A stretch of DNA of 11,383 bases from an uncultured Oscillospiraceae bacterium (lineage in GTDB: Bacteria > Bacillota > Clostridia > Oscillospirales > Oscillospiraceae): the NCBI GenBank assembly GCA_947630345.1, contig CANRHF010000052.1, forward strand, positions 1-11,383, given 5' to 3'. The notes under the pieces are model-generated. The model worked only from the letters and a program-made list of their open reading frames with translations. It made no database searches and was not told where the DNA came from. Positions 11,210 through 11,383 of the stretch are shown piece by piece. The number at the start of each line of letters is the position of its first letter. Position 1 is the first letter of the stretch. The position numbers were made by a program, and so were the translations under genes.

Positions 11210-11383
11210 GACCAAATACCGCTTTTCCGAAAAAAAGACGCCGCTTCCGTCCGCCTCCACGAAACATTTTATCCGTGCCTGCCCGTATTTCACGGACGAA
11301 AAGAGACGGCCTGTACACATTGCCGGAAAACCGGGAAAAAAGGAGCCGGATTTCTTGGCATTGTGGAAATTGACAAATCCGCG
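11210..11383. other. A/T-richer intergenic stretch, no gene seen
   Basis: No frame with a ribosome binding site and protein-like composition is seen. The stretch holds short A runs, a 6-bp inverted repeat (TCCGTG at 11272-11277 with CACGGA at 11291-11296) and a TTGACA at 11370-11375. The latter could be the -35 box of a plus-strand promoter whose -10 box lies beyond the window. Confidence 0.5.

Noticed and set aside
11370..11375. TTGACA at the right edge as a promoter
   Set aside because: The -10 region would fall outside the window, so it cannot be judged.

Overview
The window looks like chromosomal DNA of a GC-rich, strictly anaerobic Firmicute of the Oscillospiraceae type (Flavonifractor/Lawsonibacter-like). 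This is an inference. It rests on strong GGAGG ribosome binding sites, very high G/C at third codon positions, a reverse rubrerythrin/rubredoxin/PerR oxygen-defence cluster, and a YtrA-type GntR regulator ahead of an ABC transporter. I see no RNA genes, insertion sequences, CRISPR arrays or phage structural genes.

Left block (1-1752, minus strand): a peroxide/oxygen-defence operon, perR - rubredoxin - reverse rubrerythrin - desulforedoxin-like protein. It has a good sigma-A promoter and a 7-1-7 dyad at the predicted transcription start. The rubredoxin (1118-1276) is only 52 aa and shares an ATGA overlap with perR.

Central block (1791-7174, plus strand): the most unusual part. A near-consensus promoter and an elaborate phased CTAAC/GTTAG operator drive a tightly packed nine-gene cluster. 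In order these are a YtrA-type regulator, an ABC ATPase, a 567-aa permease with a large C-terminal non-membrane domain, a 62-aa membrane microprotein, three tandem paralogous two-helix membrane proteins of 90-97 aa, a 46-aa membrane microprotein, and a phosphate-type (PstS-like) binding protein with no lipobox. A strong hairpin terminator ends the cluster. The three paralogs are separated by spacers that each hold two hairpins, with stems kept and loops changed. I do not recognise the paralog family. The combination of an exporter-like ABC pair, a triplicated small membrane protein and a PstS-like protein without Pst permeases is the best candidate here for an undescribed system.

Right block (7180-11383): a D-2-hydroxyacid dehydrogenase (minus) divergent from a SpoU/TrmH-type RNA methyltransferase (plus). 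These are followed on the minus strand by galE and, downstream of it, a leaderless DUF1906-like glycoside-hydrolase-fold protein. The last ~170 bases hold no gene I can support.
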